Shown: positions 1-13,700, numbered from the stretch's first letter. The stretch is DNA of 64,000 bases from Coprinellus micaceus (GCA_951394405.1 OX596334.1:3348001-3412000); one strand, 5' to 3'. The notes: generated by a model from the letters alone, not told the origin. Numbers and translations: made by a program.

Positions 1-1
1 C

Positions 2-1162
2 GTCCCAGTGGACGGTTCTGCCAAATATATCACTCAAATGAGGATGACCACAGCTAAAGAGTTGTACGCAGTCGCCCTCGTTCCTTCGACTGAGGCAGAC
101 GAAGGTCCTTTCAGGGCTCTGAGTGACTTTTTGAATAAGAAAGGGTACGCGAATCTACTTGCGCTGTCATTCGACCATGATACTCATTCCTACTTCTCTA
201 GACGTCATGGTCTTGTCTTCCCATGGGGTACCAGGCCAAAGGAGCACCACCCTGGTCGGGAACTCTACCTCATTCCCATCGCCGCCTCGGAACCGCTGCC
301 GGAATATATTGAGCTCTTGGACGACCTCCGGCTGTCCAAAGACCGAACAAGGGACTACATGATTGGGATCTGGATCTTGAACAAGGGCAAACTGGCTCCA
401 CCTCCCGTACCTCCCGCAGTTGCGCCATCTCCTACCCACCCGGGGTTAGGACACCATCCGGCCCCGCATACTCCCCCCGTTCCTTCAACGTTTACACCTC
501 CCAGACCCACCATCCCTGCAGTAGCGCCTACCCCACCCTCAGTCCCGCCCCTCGCGCCGCAGATCCAGGCGCCATCTGCCACGCACGTCACACACATAGA
601 CCCGGCCGCGCTCGCAGCTGAAGTCGCCACTCTGACCCCCGAACAAATTCAAAATGTCCTTCGCACCCTTCAACTAACGACCCCCTCCGCTCCTGGTGCG
701 ATTCCCGGCCCCAGTGGTGTTCCTGCTGTTCCTTCCGCCGCTGGCCATCCTGGGGCCACGCACTACGGGCCCCCTTCCGCACAGAATCACGTCTATACAT
801 GGCCTTCAGCGGCACCCCCCGCGCACCCCCAATATCCTCACCACGCATACCCTCCGTATGGCGGCTCATCACCCCCTCCACCTAGCGCATCTCAAGGACA
901 TCACGAGCACCCTCGGGGGCATTACGACGACGACAGGTATGATCGAGGGCAACACATTAGAGGTGGGAGAGGTCGTAATCGCAACTCTAGGGGAAGTAGC
1001 AGAGGTGTTGGCGGTGGGGGAGGAGGCCCGAGAGGAGAGGGTGGATCGAATCGACCATCGGATTCAGGTTGGCCTCGAAGGCCAAAGAACGCGAGTCATC
1101 CCCATGGCTCATATGGCTCATATGATTCGTACGGTTCGTATGGTTCGGATAGGCAGTGGTAA
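2..1162 (+). CDS. SPOC-domain protein, 3' part (BYE1-like transcription factor candidate)
   Basis: The reading frame is open at the left edge, so the gene begins outside the window. The first ~130 visible residues look like a SPOC fold: a YFSRRHG-type segment, then ELYLIPIAASEPLPEYIELL and an IGIWILNKGKL strand. SPOC domains bind phosphorylated RNA polymerase II tails or co-repressors. A long Pro/Ala linker follows, then an Arg/Gly-rich stretch with RGG-like motifs and a Gly-Ser-Tyr tail made of GSYGSYDSYGSYGS-like units. In fungi a SPOC domain near the C-terminus is typical of Bye1 (PHD-TFIIS-SPOC), which is my best guess, but the PHD and TFIIS parts are not visible. RGG and GSY tails suggest RNA binding or condensate formation (inference). 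No intron is needed in the visible part, which ends at TAA. Confidence 0.7.
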   Translation, partial: VPVDGSAKYITQMRMTTAKELYAVALVPSTEADEGPFRALSDFLNKKGYANLLALSFDHDTHSYFSRRHGLVFPWGTRPKEHHPGRELYLIPIAASEPLPEYIELLDDLRLSKDRTRDYMIGIWILNKGKLAPPPVPPAVAPSPTHPGLGHHPAPHTPPVPSTFTPPRPTIPAVAPTPPSVPPLAPQIQAPSATHVTHIDPAALAAEVATLTPEQIQNVLRTLQLTTPSAPGAIPGPSGVPAVPSAAGHPGATHYGPPSAQNHVYTWPSAAPPAHPQYPHHAYPPYGGSSPPPPSASQGHHEHPRGHYDDDRYDRGQHIRGGRGRNRNSRGSSRGVGGGGGGPRGEGGSNRPSDSGWPRRPKNASHPHGSYGSYDSYGSYGSDRQW

Positions 1163-1482
1163 TCACGCCTTGAGATGTTTCCCGCTTTTCCCGCTTATCA
1201 TTATTGTTATCTTTTCGCCCTCTTTCAGCTCCCTTGTGTGCATTTGCGTTCCGGGCGCTTATTTACTCAACCGCGGCAGTTCCTTCAATGATAAATTCCA
1301 GTACTATTTCCACCTTATATCGTACATCATGCATCTGTGTCCGGCTTAGAAAGTAGGGGGGTAAGTCCTTGAAAATGGAAGATCTTGACCCCACAAACGA
1401 ATATTACAACCGAAAAAGCAAATAAAACTAGAGGTGAATGTAAGATGAGGCTACTCGACATCATGCATCACCAGCGCTCTCA
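1163..1482. other. intergenic, convergent 3' ends
   Basis: Short region between the stop codons of the SPOC gene and the arabinitol dehydrogenase gene, which point at each other. It should hold both polyadenylation regions. An ORF that overlaps the end of the SPOC gene in another frame runs into it but looks like a shadow. I see no gene here. Confidence 0.6.
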
Positions 1483-3036
1483 CTAGTCGAGGATTTGGAC
1501 CTTAATTGCGCCCTGACTTGGATCAGCGGCGACATGGAAGGCGGACACACCCTCTTCGAGAGGGAACCGGTGAGTTACAAGAGGTTTCACGTTGATCAGA
1601 CCGCCAGCCACCAGACGGATCGCCTTCGGGTATTGGTTGGCGTAGCGGTACTGGAACTGGAGATCGATCTCGTTGGCGCTTAGATGCATGAAGGGGAACT
1701 GCAAAAACGCATGCCTATTAGCATGCAGTCTTCGCCCCAGCGAATTTAAAGTACACTCACGTTCATTTGATTGTTGCCGACACCAATTACAAAAACCTTG
1801 CCGCCGAATTTCGTGGCCTACGATGAAGATCAGACAGAGCTCAGAAGTCAAAGGAATGGTCACGTTGGAGCTCACATAGATCCCGGTGTGGATACTGCTC
1901 TCGAAGCCAGTACACTCGAGGACAGCATTAACCGGGCCGCCTGCGAGCTTAGTAATAACAGCCGCCTGCTCCTTGGGGTTCTTGTTTCTTTCAATGAGGA
2001 CGGTCCGGACGCCTGGCACCAGGCCCTTCGCAAAATCCAACCTGCTCTGCACCAGATCGGTGATAATGATGGGCTCAGCACCCGCGGCTCTTCCAGCGAG
2101 GAGGGAGACCAGCCCGATTGGACCTGAACCGCAAATAAGAAGAGGGTCCCCAAGTCTGAGCCCAGATCGTTCAATTCCAGCGAGGGCAACCGCCAACGGC
2201 TCGCAGAGCGCCCCTTCCTCGAATGAAACATGCTCCGGAAGACGGTGGAGCCAGTGTGCAGGGTGCAAATGCCATCGTGTCAAGGTACCTAGGAGAGGAA
2301 GGCCATCGCGTGAGCTATTCTACTTATTCGAAAGTAGGGTTCCGCTGTTGTCGTCCGCGACGGGGAGAAGGACGGGTACTCACCGTGGAAGGGTGGCGTG
2401 GAGAAGAAAACGACATCCTTGCAGCCGTTGTATCGGCCGGTCCGGCAGTCATCGCACGAAGCCTTCATACAAGGAACGCCTGCTTCAATGGCGACCCTAT
2501 CACCTACACATTGTCAGGCTAGTCGTAGGTGGGGCGAACAGGGGTCGACTGACCAACTTTCCACTCCTCCACACCCTCGCCAATTTCGACGATTTCGCCA
2601 GCAGATTCGTGCCCAGCACCACACTAGTCAACGATAAGCATTCGGCCCAACTGGTGTAGGTAGTCGACACTGTACCTCGTCTTTCACCACCATCGATTCG
2701 CCTATGCAGCCATGCTTCCAGAAATGTACATCGCTTCTGTGGAATGCGGAGGAAGGTGTTAGCCACGGATTAGGCCTGATGGAAAGGAACAGGAGAGCGT
2801 AATGCGAGGAAATGGACCTACCCGCAGATGCCAGTAGCGCGAACGTGAACAAGGACTTGTCCATAACCAGGTTTCGGACGCGGCTTCTGAACTAGACGGA
2901 CTTGCTTGTGCGCGTTGTAGCAAACAGCAAGATTCGCCCCTGGATCGGACTTTTCGCCCTCTTTAAGGATCCTGAACTCAGGATCGTCCAAGACTTTTCG
3001 AGGGTCAAAAGCGACTGCATAGGAAAGTGTAACCAT
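1483..3036 (-). CDS. lad1: L-arabinitol 4-dehydrogenase (zinc MDR polyol dehydrogenase)
   Basis: Medium-chain zinc alcohol dehydrogenase of the sorbitol/xylitol/arabinitol group. It oxidises L-arabinitol to L-xylulose with NAD+ in fungal pentose catabolism, in the cytosol. Exon 1 ends in ATGICG and the next opens with [12 protein letters not shown], a pattern I associate with arabinitol dehydrogenases. Catalytic zinc ligands are visible (Cys in GICGSD, His-Glu in AGHESAGE, Glu in CEPLAV). Four closely spaced Cys of the structural zinc lobe follow [16 protein letters not shown] is the dinucleotide-binding loop and the Asp in ITDLVQSR favours NAD. About six introns are needed; one between HTGIY and TKFGGKVF removes an otherwise odd insertion, and another precedes [13 protein letters not shown]. 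Start ATG is 3034-3036 and stop TAG 1483-1485. Sorbitol or xylitol dehydrogenase is the main alternative for substrate. Confidence 0.88.
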
Positions 3037-3143
3037 AACACCTGAGGGGAAGAGGTAGAGTAGGAATATGTGAGATGTGATACGAGAGGAAAGGAGGGGA
3101 TAGATCCGTCAGCTTCACGGCCCGTCCTAGAAAGAAGTCAAGG

Positions 3144-3151
3144 TATTTATA
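3144..3151 (-). promoter_or_regulatory. TATA box of the arabinitol dehydrogenase gene
   Basis: On the minus strand this reads TATAAATA, about 108 bases upstream of the predicted ATG, a sensible place for a fungal TATA element. No other gene starts nearby. Confidence 0.5.
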
Positions 3152-3233
3152 CCTGTTCGTGCTGGTGTCGAGCGCCGGCGCGCGAACCACCCAGCGCAGT
3201 GATCACGCGGGCTCCTTGAGTCGCTCCAATTAC

Positions 3234-3239
3234 GCGGGG
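3234..3239 (+). promoter_or_regulatory. possible CreA/Mig1-type site (GCGGGG)
   Basis: GCGGGG fits the SYGGRG consensus bound by fungal carbon-catabolite repressors and lies about 200 bases upstream of the arabinitol dehydrogenase ATG. Pentose-catabolic genes are commonly repressed by glucose, so the location makes sense, but a 6-mer can occur by chance. Confidence 0.25.
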
Positions 3240-3346
3240 GTACGATATAATTGCATGATGCATTGGGATGGGGTATTTGAGTTTCCACGTAGAAATACAG
3301 TGCCGGCCGAGTTCAGATATCAACAATACCTCAATAAAACCAAAAA

Positions 3347-5169
<1,823 letters not shown>

Positions 5170-5632
5170 GGCTTGCTGGCTGAGGGGAAACGGAGGGTGT
5201 CCCTAAAGTTCTTCTCGTGGTGGACGCTTTGATATTGTCGTGGTCGGGAAGAGGGGTCGGAGGGGTGTGGCTGGCAGTGAGGTAAAGGTTCCTGGTTGGG
5301 ACGATGTTGAAACCTGAGGGGTATCCTTGATACATAAACGGCAATCATCTGTTGGGTTGCTAACATCATACATTTCTTCTCATCGTCGCCTCGAGTCTCT
5401 GCTGATTTTCAACATAATTCCATGTATTCCGTGGGGCTGCAGCACGTCGTCGCGCACTGGGCTGCGATGCATCGCTGTTCCAGGTCGCTGTTGGTCGCAT
5501 GCCAGTGACGGCCAGGCCAGGATGAGCGCCAAGCCACAAGTCCAAGCGGGTTGATAGCATCGCACGCCATAACCATACATCGGCATCAATGTCCTCTTGT
5601 TCACCAACTTCGAGGTCATAATCTCTACGACG
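5170..5632. promoter_or_regulatory. shared divergent promoter region of the NDR kinase and PRP4
   Basis: 463 bases separate two divergent ATGs, so both promoters and leaders lie here. Minus-strand ORFs in this stretch may include leader sequence or an additional 5' exon of the kinase. I see no independent gene. Confidence 0.5.
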
Positions 5633-7529
5633 ATGCCGGACTTGGAGAGCCTCGTCGACGATGGCAACTACCTTGGCTCTGAACGGGCTAGGCTCGAGAA
5701 TCAGGCCATTCTAGACGAGCTCGAGCGGAAAAAGAAAGCAAGGGCTCTCGCCGTACCGACAGATGACACCAAAGTCAAGGCTAGGCTACGCGAAATTGGG
5801 GAACCAATAACACTTTTCGGTGAAAGGGTACGCCTTTGTCTGCCACATACAAGGAATGCCCTCCTTATGCCTCATCTAGGCTGCAGATCGACGCGACCGC
5901 TTGATCTATGTGCTTTCTCAAATCAATGCTGCAAGAGGAGAAGATGCAATGGCTGTCGACAGTGAATCGGAGGAGGAGGAGAGCGAAGACGAGGTTTGTC
6001 CTTTTTTAGACCGAAAGGCTGGCACTGAAAAGGCTTTCAGCAAGAAGAATTCTATACCCCTGGTTCCCTGGAGCTTCTGGAGGCGAGGCGACACATAGCG
6101 GAGTACTCTCTCCCCAGGTTGGAATTACGCTACCCGTGAATGACATGGTCAAGGTGCTTACTTTCCGTCCTCCCTCTATTTCAGAGCTCAACAGCGTGTC
6201 GCCCAGCAGCGCCTTGATAGCAGGATGGACCTCGGGCGGATCGTCGACATTCGCAAGAAGGTCTTTTCGGAGGTCAAGGTCTGTCCTCCCTCATCCTTCA
6301 TTCCCAATCTTTTGCTGATGGCTGCGCTAGAAATTCTCGAATCTAGGATCTCAAATTGGTGACGAGCGGCCAATATCACAAGTACGGTTCGCGCCCAATA
6401 ACCAAATACTCGCGACTGGGAGTTGGTCGGGGACGATCAAGCTATGGAATGTCCCCGCCTGTACAGAGATTCGCGCACTCCGAGGCCACGGAGACAAAGT
6501 TGGTGGCGTCGCTTGGCATCCTAGCGCTACCTTGTCCCAATCGGAAGATGCGGTTAATCTGGCTAGTGGCGCTGGGGACGGTAAAGTGAACCTGTGGTCA
6601 TTGAACAGGTGCGTCGTTTCTTTGGAAAGTATGCACCCCCTTGCTTATAAGTCGTACAGCGACCAACCACTGGCTATAATGGAGGGGCATCAGGATCGGG
6701 TGTGTAGAGTTGCATTCCATCCTTCTGGGCGCTATGTTGCTAGCGCCAGTTTCGACACTTCGTGGCGTTTGTGGGACGTCAATACCGCGAAAGAACTCCT
6801 ACTGCAAGAGGGGCACTCCAAGGAAGTCTATGCTGTTGATTTTCAAAATGACGGCGCTCTCGTTGTCTCCGGGTCAGTGCCATCCTTTTCTATTGGTGAC
6901 AGGGCGTCTCATGATTCTCAGTGGGTTGGACGCCGTTGGCCGGATATGGGATCTAAGAACTGGCAAGACTGCTATGGTTTTGGATGGACATGTCAAGGCT
7001 ATCCTTGCGTCCACATTCTCTCCAAACGGGTGAGCGACGCACCGGCTACCTCCACATGCAATACTGAGTTTGGTGTTTCAGCTACCAAGTTGCGACTGGT
7101 GCCAGCGACGACACGATACGAATATGGGATATGCGAGCAATCAGATCGCTCTACACAATCCCCGCCCACTTATCCAATGTCTCTGACATTCGATTCTTCC
7201 ACGCGAACGACCTTCACTTCAACCACCCCAAACCGGACATTTCGATGAACGGCACGGATGCCGATAAATCCAACGATGAAGCGGAAAAGGAGTACAAGCA
7301 GGCCCAGGAGGAGTGGAGATACCGATCTGGATTGTTCTTCGCCAGCTCAGGATACGATGGGCTCGTGAAGCTCTGGAGTGCGGATGACTGGCAACTGCAA
7401 CGGACGCTATCGACGGATGCAGGCAAGGTCATGTCCGTCGATATCTCGAGCGACGGGAACATGATTGCGTCGGGTACTTACAACCGCAACTTCCAGCTCT
7501 TTGCTCCTGAGGAGACTGTTGTTTTGTAG
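5633..7529 (+). CDS. PRP4: PRP4-like U4/U6 snRNP protein (SFM + WD40)
   Basis: Splicing factor of the U4/U6 and tri-snRNP particle, nuclear. It opens [20 protein letters not shown]. The PRP4/SFM motif follows with [17 protein letters not shown] and, across an intron, a segment with [12 protein letters not shown]. An acidic Ser/Glu stretch separates it from a helical linker. WD40 repeats fill the rest, for example [46 protein letters not shown] and [13 protein letters not shown], giving about seven blades. The last blade ends [16 protein letters not shown] and TAG. Several introns break the frame, notably at ~5829-5880, ~6610-6660, ~6871-6925 and ~7030-7080. The longer ORF upstream begins at a TTG; 5633 is the first in-frame ATG. 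Confidence 0.92.
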
Positions 7530-7689
7530 TATTGCTTGATCCACCTCTACATCTTTCCTTCCGATGGGTGCCCCCTTATGAGCTCGAGAGTGACCATGGA
7601 CAAGGTGGAGCCAAGTGTAGTATACTTGAGTCGCATGACACGAACTTGAGGCCCGAAACTCGTGCCTTGCCAGAAAATTAGGGGGTCGC

Positions 7690-7748
7690 AACGCGAGAAC
7701 GCGTCCGGCGGAGTTTGATCACGAAAGGACACAGCCAATACAACGCGA
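7690..7748 (+). promoter_or_regulatory. MCB-like elements upstream of the APSES gene
   Basis: ACGCGAGAACGCGT occupies 7691-7704 and contains a perfect MluI cell-cycle box (ACGCGT, 7699-7704). AACGCGA recurs at 7742-7748. All lie 65-125 bases upstream of the ATG of a gene encoding a protein of the family that binds such boxes. Function is inferred from family knowledge only. Confidence 0.4.
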
Positions 7749-7812
7749 CACGACTGTCAACCAGCTCTGCCGCGACCAACCACCGACTTCTGAGCCGTCA
7801 TCCCTCCGCGCG

Positions 7813-10611
7813 ATGCAGGCAGCACCAAGAGCACCAGGAAGCTCCCAAGCTCCAGTCAAAATATACAATGCCGTCTACTCCTCAGTCCAGGTATGCTTCC
7901 GAGGCCCCTGTCGCTCCATTTTCTGACCGTGACGCCGTGCTGTCTCGCAGGTGTACGAGTGCATGGTCCGCGGAATCGCTGTCATGAGGCGCAGGAACGA
8001 CTCCTTTGTCAACGCGACTCAAATCCTCAAGGTTGCCGGCGTGGACAAGGGAAGGCGGACCAAAATCCTGGAGAAAGAGATCCTGCCAGGGAAGCACGAG
8101 ATTGTCCAAGGTGGATACGGGAAATATCAGGGAACGTGGTACGTCGCATCGCCGTTTCTTCCTACGAACAAAGGCCATAAAGACGGGTTGTGTAGGATTC
8201 CCCTGGAGCGGGGACGCGACGTTGCAGCCCAATATGGAGTCGCGCCGCTGCTGTCGCCTTTGTTCGATTTTCAACCAAGCACCAACTCGCTGGGTGGGCT
8301 GCCCGTCTCGACACCAGGAGGAACCGCGTCACCACGCCCGCTGTCTGCGTCGTCTTCCTATTCAAGCATTGGACCTTCACAAAATGCCTACCTGTCCTCG
8401 ACGCTGCCCTCAAACCTCCCACCAGCTCCAATCATGCCAGGGTCCGCGCTGCGGTTACTAAACCAGGGTAGGGCACAAGGCCTGTTTACCCCCTCGACGA
8501 CAAGTTCAAACTTGCGTCCCTCTGGATACAACTCCCCTGTTCCTTTTGGCTCGCAACCGGGTCCCTCGCAGACCCCGCCTCCCGGCCATAGCTCCGCCCT
8601 CAAACGAAACCGCTCCGAAGCAGATGTTGATGGGCAGACTGGTCAATACAATGGTCGGTTTGTCTCTAGCGCGAAATCCAGGGGTGTCGACTCTGAATGA
8701 CGTTTAGACTTCGTGATGGGTGACGCGACCTCAGCATCGTCAACACCTCAGCCTCAAGGAGAAGAAAATCCCTCGCCGCACAAGAGGCAGCGTATTGGGG
8801 GCACACCGACTGAACCCAGCTCATCTCAGCCAAGAGCGTTACCCAACCCCCTTACTAACGGAGGCTCAAGACAACCAAGGTCATTAGGACCTAATGGAGC
8901 CCCTTCGTCGGATGTCATCGAAGTCCACAAGCCTCGCATGTCCAACAGGCCCAACCTGCCTCGCGGTGCAGACCCTTACATGACATTCAAAGACGCCCGG
9001 CGCGCCGCTCTTGTCACTTTCATCTGCCAACAGGACAACCCACAGACGGTCGTTGATCTCCTCCGCGAAATATCCACTGATCCTTCCTCTTCGTCTTCGG
9101 GGTTCGACGTTGATACCGTCCTTGATGAGAAGGGCCATACGGCATTGCATCTAGCGGCGAGCATGGGCCGACTGCAGACGTTGGAAGCCCTCATCGCTAG
9201 CGGAGCAGATATCCATCGGGGAAATCACCTTGGCGAGACCCCGCTCATCCGCTCGTGCATCGCGACTCACAACTCCGATCAACAGACGTTCCATCCAGTG
9301 GTAACATTCCTCAGCGGCTCAATACGTACACTAGATACCTCGAAGAAGTCGGTGATCCATCACATCATCAACTTAGCTGGGGTTAAAGGACGGGCAGTGG
9401 TGGCAAGGTATTATCTCGACCAGGTATTCTATTGGATCGTGAACCACGAGGGTGGAGACTTCAAGAGCATCGTAGACCTCCAAGATGAACATGGGGATAC
9501 GGCGTTGAATATCGCGGCGAGGGTTGGGAACCGGAGCCTCGTGAGGACATTGCTGGATGTGGGTGCGAACAAACTACTACCAAATAAGCTGGGTTTGCGG
9601 CCCGGGGACTTTGGGGTGGAAACCGAAGTACGTGTCCCTTCATTCCTTCGAGGCAGCTTCTGAGTGAATTTCGCTTCAGGAGCTAAGCGGGGGGCCCCGG
9701 TCAGAGGACATACTTTCGAACCTGAGAGCAGGGCCATCTGCTCCTGTTCAGAAAAGCCAGGATGTTGTAGCAGGTATGCCAAGACGCCTGAAAGCATTCA
9801 ACGTGCCCTGAACACCTTCCAACAGACATGACCGCCATGATTCAGAGTCTGAGCTCCGAGTTTCAAGGCGAGATCAAGTCCAAACAAGATGCTCTCGATG
9901 TCACACAAGCTCATCTCCGTGCTGCGACGCGCGAACTGTCGGAACAGCGCAAGCAGATTCAACTATGGCAAGTACGCTGCGGAGAGCTTGACCAGATTGA
10001 TCAGCGCATACGGAATGTGGACAAGGCGCTTGTAGAAGAAGACCAGTTTGATTGGACCGGACGCACAGACCTCGACGGCAAGGACGCGAAGGCGACGGCG
10101 GGACCTGCGTTCCAGTGGCGTGGAACCAAGTCCACTATGGTGGGCATTGGGGGGTCGGTGGATATATCGTTCGCGGTCGATAGCGAGCCCCCAGTTCCGA
10201 CGACGGATTCTGCAGCGAGTCTGGTAAAGCTGCGGAGGCTGAAGATGTGGCATCAGAGGATGGAAGAGCTTGTTCGGGAGAGGTTGAAAGGGTTGCAAGG
10301 TGCAAGTGCGGAGAAGGAGTACCAGTGCAAGAAGATTGTGGCACTTTGCACTGGTATTCCGTTGGATAAGGTTGAGGATGTGAGTACACCCCACTCCCGG
10401 CCAGTCATATAGCTGAACCCGTGCCCTCTTTCCCTTCGTCACAGATGCTTGAGAACTTGGTGATTGCCGTAGAGAGCGAGGCGCAGGTGGTTGACATTGG
10501 TCGGGTCTCTGGTTTCATGCAGAAGGTTAGTTTCCCCTCTTCTATCTACAACCTTTTTTGAGTTGTGGGCCGACTGAATCCTTTGCACAGGTCCGAGACG
10601 GTATCATTTAG
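7813..10611 (+). CDS. MBP1: APSES-ankyrin transcription factor (Mbp1/Swi4/Res family)
   Basis: DNA-binding subunit of an MBF-type complex that drives G1/S transcription, nuclear. The N-terminal APSES/KilA-N domain spans about residues 15-110: VYECMVRGIAVMRRRNDSFV, NATQILKVAGVDKGRRTKIL, then YGKYQGTW joined across an intron to IPLERGRD. A Ser/Pro linker carries a basic KRQRIGG patch. Ankyrin repeats follow (KGHTALHLAASMGRLQTLEA, GETPLIRSC, HGDTALNIAARVGNRSLVRT), then a C-terminal heptad-like region (LDVTQAHLRAATRELSEQRK) and the family-typical end NLVIAVESEAQVVDIGRVSG plus FMQKVRDGII, which needs two small introns. A further intron near 8654-8708 joins the linker, skipping an apparent stop at 8698. 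Mbp1 is a better match than Swi6 because the DNA-binding domain is present. Confidence 0.9.
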
Positions 10612-10754
10612 TTACCTTTTTGGAGGGGCCTCCTGACCTTCGTTCCGTTCTCTTCCCTGTACTTTTATCGCATAATCATGTCTTGAGATACATACAATGC
10701 GGAAACCCTCGTGCCTGAGCTACGTGTAAAATAAGGAACTGTTGCCCGATCCCC

Positions 10755-13700
10755 TCATCGTGTGGACAGCCTATCCACCAAGGACTTCAGAAGATCCTCA
10801 ATCCTCTCCTGCCGTTTCTCAATCTCATCCAATCTCCTATCGACTCCCTTCGCATCCTGGCTAGATACGTCGTCCGGCGCGCGTTCGGCTTCGCTATCGG
10901 AGTCCCTCTCTCGCAGATCCTCCAACCCGGACCCAAGCAGCGTTCGATCGCCTGAACGTCCTCGCCTCCTAATATTCATAGCCCCATGCACCCCTTGTCC
11001 CGGTCCATGTCCGTGCCCATTCCCGCCCCCTTGCAGATCCAACCCGTACTGGTGGTCAGGTGGACTCAAGCCGCTCGGAAACTTCCTCATGGCATTGTTC
11101 ATTTGGGCCTGAGCGAGGAGAGGATCCGGCGCTCTCCGCGTGGGTACCAGCGAGTTTATCCTTCGCCTGCTCGCAGCTCCATAGTTGAGCGCAGTCGAAG
11201 TCGCCGCATAGTTTCCGGGGGTGTGGCCACCAGGGCCACCCAGTGTAACATTCGAGCGGTTGTCCTCATTGTCCTCTTCTACAGTGACAACGGGCTGGAA
11301 CACCTGTCCGAGAGGGCTGAACGCGACTTCAACGTTCGACCTGGGCACGAGGGAGTTGACCCGCAGACGAGGGCCGCCTTGTCGGAGGATGGGAGCCGGA
11401 GAGCTTGAGGGGCGCTTAGAGTCGGATGCCCGTCGACCACCACCTGAAGCATAGGAGTAAGCGGACCCTCGACGGACACGATGATCCTTGACTAGGTCCT
11501 CGTCATCTTCCGTGAGGTCCACAGCATTGTCAGAGTCGTCCGCTATTTCGAAGATCTACGGCGGTAGGGTGAGATCCAGGAACAGGAAGAACATTCAAAT
11601 AAAACTCACTGCGTCTATATCGCCTTCGGCCCCAGCAAAACCCTCAAAGATTGCTGGAACGAGAGTTAGATTCTAGTAACAGCCGATTCACATACACGGC
11701 TGAACTTACACAAACGCTTGAGGGCTCTCGGCAGCGTGTCATAGAACGACTCTGCGATGTGTGATACGGTGTCCTTAAAGCCCTCTGACCCCGCTGCTTT
11801 GGATTGACGCTCGTACAGTGAGATCAGCAGCAGTATGGGGAAGCTTGTCATCCTGATCATGAACACATTGACCTAGAGGTATATCACGCATGAGATATGA
11901 AAGGACATGCGCAGGCCTGGACACACTTGCCTTGTGGAACCACCGCGGTGAAAGAAGGTAACTGGACGGCAGCATTATACACAGAGCGAAGAGGTTCACT
12001 GGAGGCTGGTACGAGAAAAGAGAGTCGGCCTTCACCCTACAAACGTTCGTGATTCACGGCCGACTATTATCAAGGAGAGATACACCCAAGCTTACCCTTC
12101 AATGGTTAGCACAGCCTTCCTGAACATAGCTTCCGCGGCTGCATCTTCGTTAATCTTTGCGAATGTGTTCGACAGAATGGACACCAAGACTGTGCGCAGA
12201 CAGTCAAAAAGAGAGGGTTTTCATACAATGCCCAAAGCGTACCCGTCAAGAGCAAGGTGTTGCTCAAGCAAGCATATATGACCATCAATAGAGGACCTAG
12301 TATCGGGTGGAACTTGGCTACAACGTGCCGTTAGTACAGGAATTCGAAACGTGACCAAAGCTAAGCAACCCACTGGCATTATCGAATCCGCTGGCGTCCA
12401 GCCCAAACCACAGATCGAGCATCCACCAAGCGACCTGTCTGTGCAATGATGTCAGATGAATCAGTGTGCGAAGTCATAACGGACATACCCAGCCTTAAAC
12501 CTAGAGGGTCGCCCGTTCGTCAGACGTACAACCGAACGATTTCCAAGCACTTACCGAGCCTCGTTACGACCCAGCCTAAATAACACCAAGCCAGGTATAT
12601 GTCATCCACGGCCGAAAGGAAGACGGCGGTGCACTCACGTCCACAACGCGTACAGGAAGCCACCAAAACAGAAGATGGCAATGCACATGAGAAACACAAA
12701 CTGCATCATCATCGCTCGAAGCGAGAGGACCATAAGATTATTCTTGAAGGTAACAAAGGCCAGCCTGTTAGGAAAGGGAAAAGGTAATTATTGGTTGCCC
12801 CGCTCCTTGATCGAGGAACCGAACTGACCGAGGAAAGAGCATACATGCAATTAAAGCAAGCATGTCAATTCCAAGGGCTTTTGCCCAATGCTCTTGAGAA
12901 AAGTTAGCTGGGAGGCTCTGGAGAGTAGGGGAACTCACTGTGATGATGAATTCCATAGAGGCGTAAAATTACATAGACGGCAAAGTTGGTCACTGGATTG
13001 AAATCGTCAGACGAAGCGTGGGCATGGTGAGGATGAGAGAGACATACCGAAGGCTAAATCGAAGGCATTCTTTCGACGGTTTAGTTATGCGTTGCATCTA
13101 AGGCGTACATGCCAACTCACCCAGGTTCCTTTGAAATACACTTTAATTGGGGTAAGTAAAAACTCTCAGACGTTGTGCCCATCAGACATACCTCGGATTC
13201 CATGTTCCTGCATGGCGGCGACCTTCTCCAGCGTGAAACCAAGGGCATAGACAATGAAGCAGATTTCTGCCAAGTTGAATGCGTGAATCTCGGCGAATTC
13301 GATGGCAATTACATAGAGGATGAACAGGATGAGGAAGCTTGAAGGAAGGTAAGCAGGAGAGCCAACCCCGAATTTCTATGGACACGAACTTGGTGTATTC
13401 AAGAACAGATCGGATGGATGGAACTTTTAGACTAGACCAAGGGCGTCAGTTTCTGGCTGCTTCCGGTAGAGAAGTGTCATACCGATAGTGGTCCAAAATG
13501 GGCGCTTTGTAGGGGTCATAGAAGTGAACGGGGTTCCGTTTGTATGTCTATGGAACGTGAGCCATTGAAGAACGAAACTTATTCGACGCGGCTCACATCG
13601 GAAAGGATAGAATGGGTACTCTGCGCTTGATAGACACATTTTCCGCTTGAGAATTTGTGAGGACAAGGTTTGCTGGGCGACGACCATACTCACGTCCATA

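Noticed and set aside
8653..8700. Apparent stop ending the APSES gene at 8698
   Set aside because: Splicing out 8654-8708 joins the linker in frame to the ankyrin part, as expected for the family, so the stop lies in an intron.
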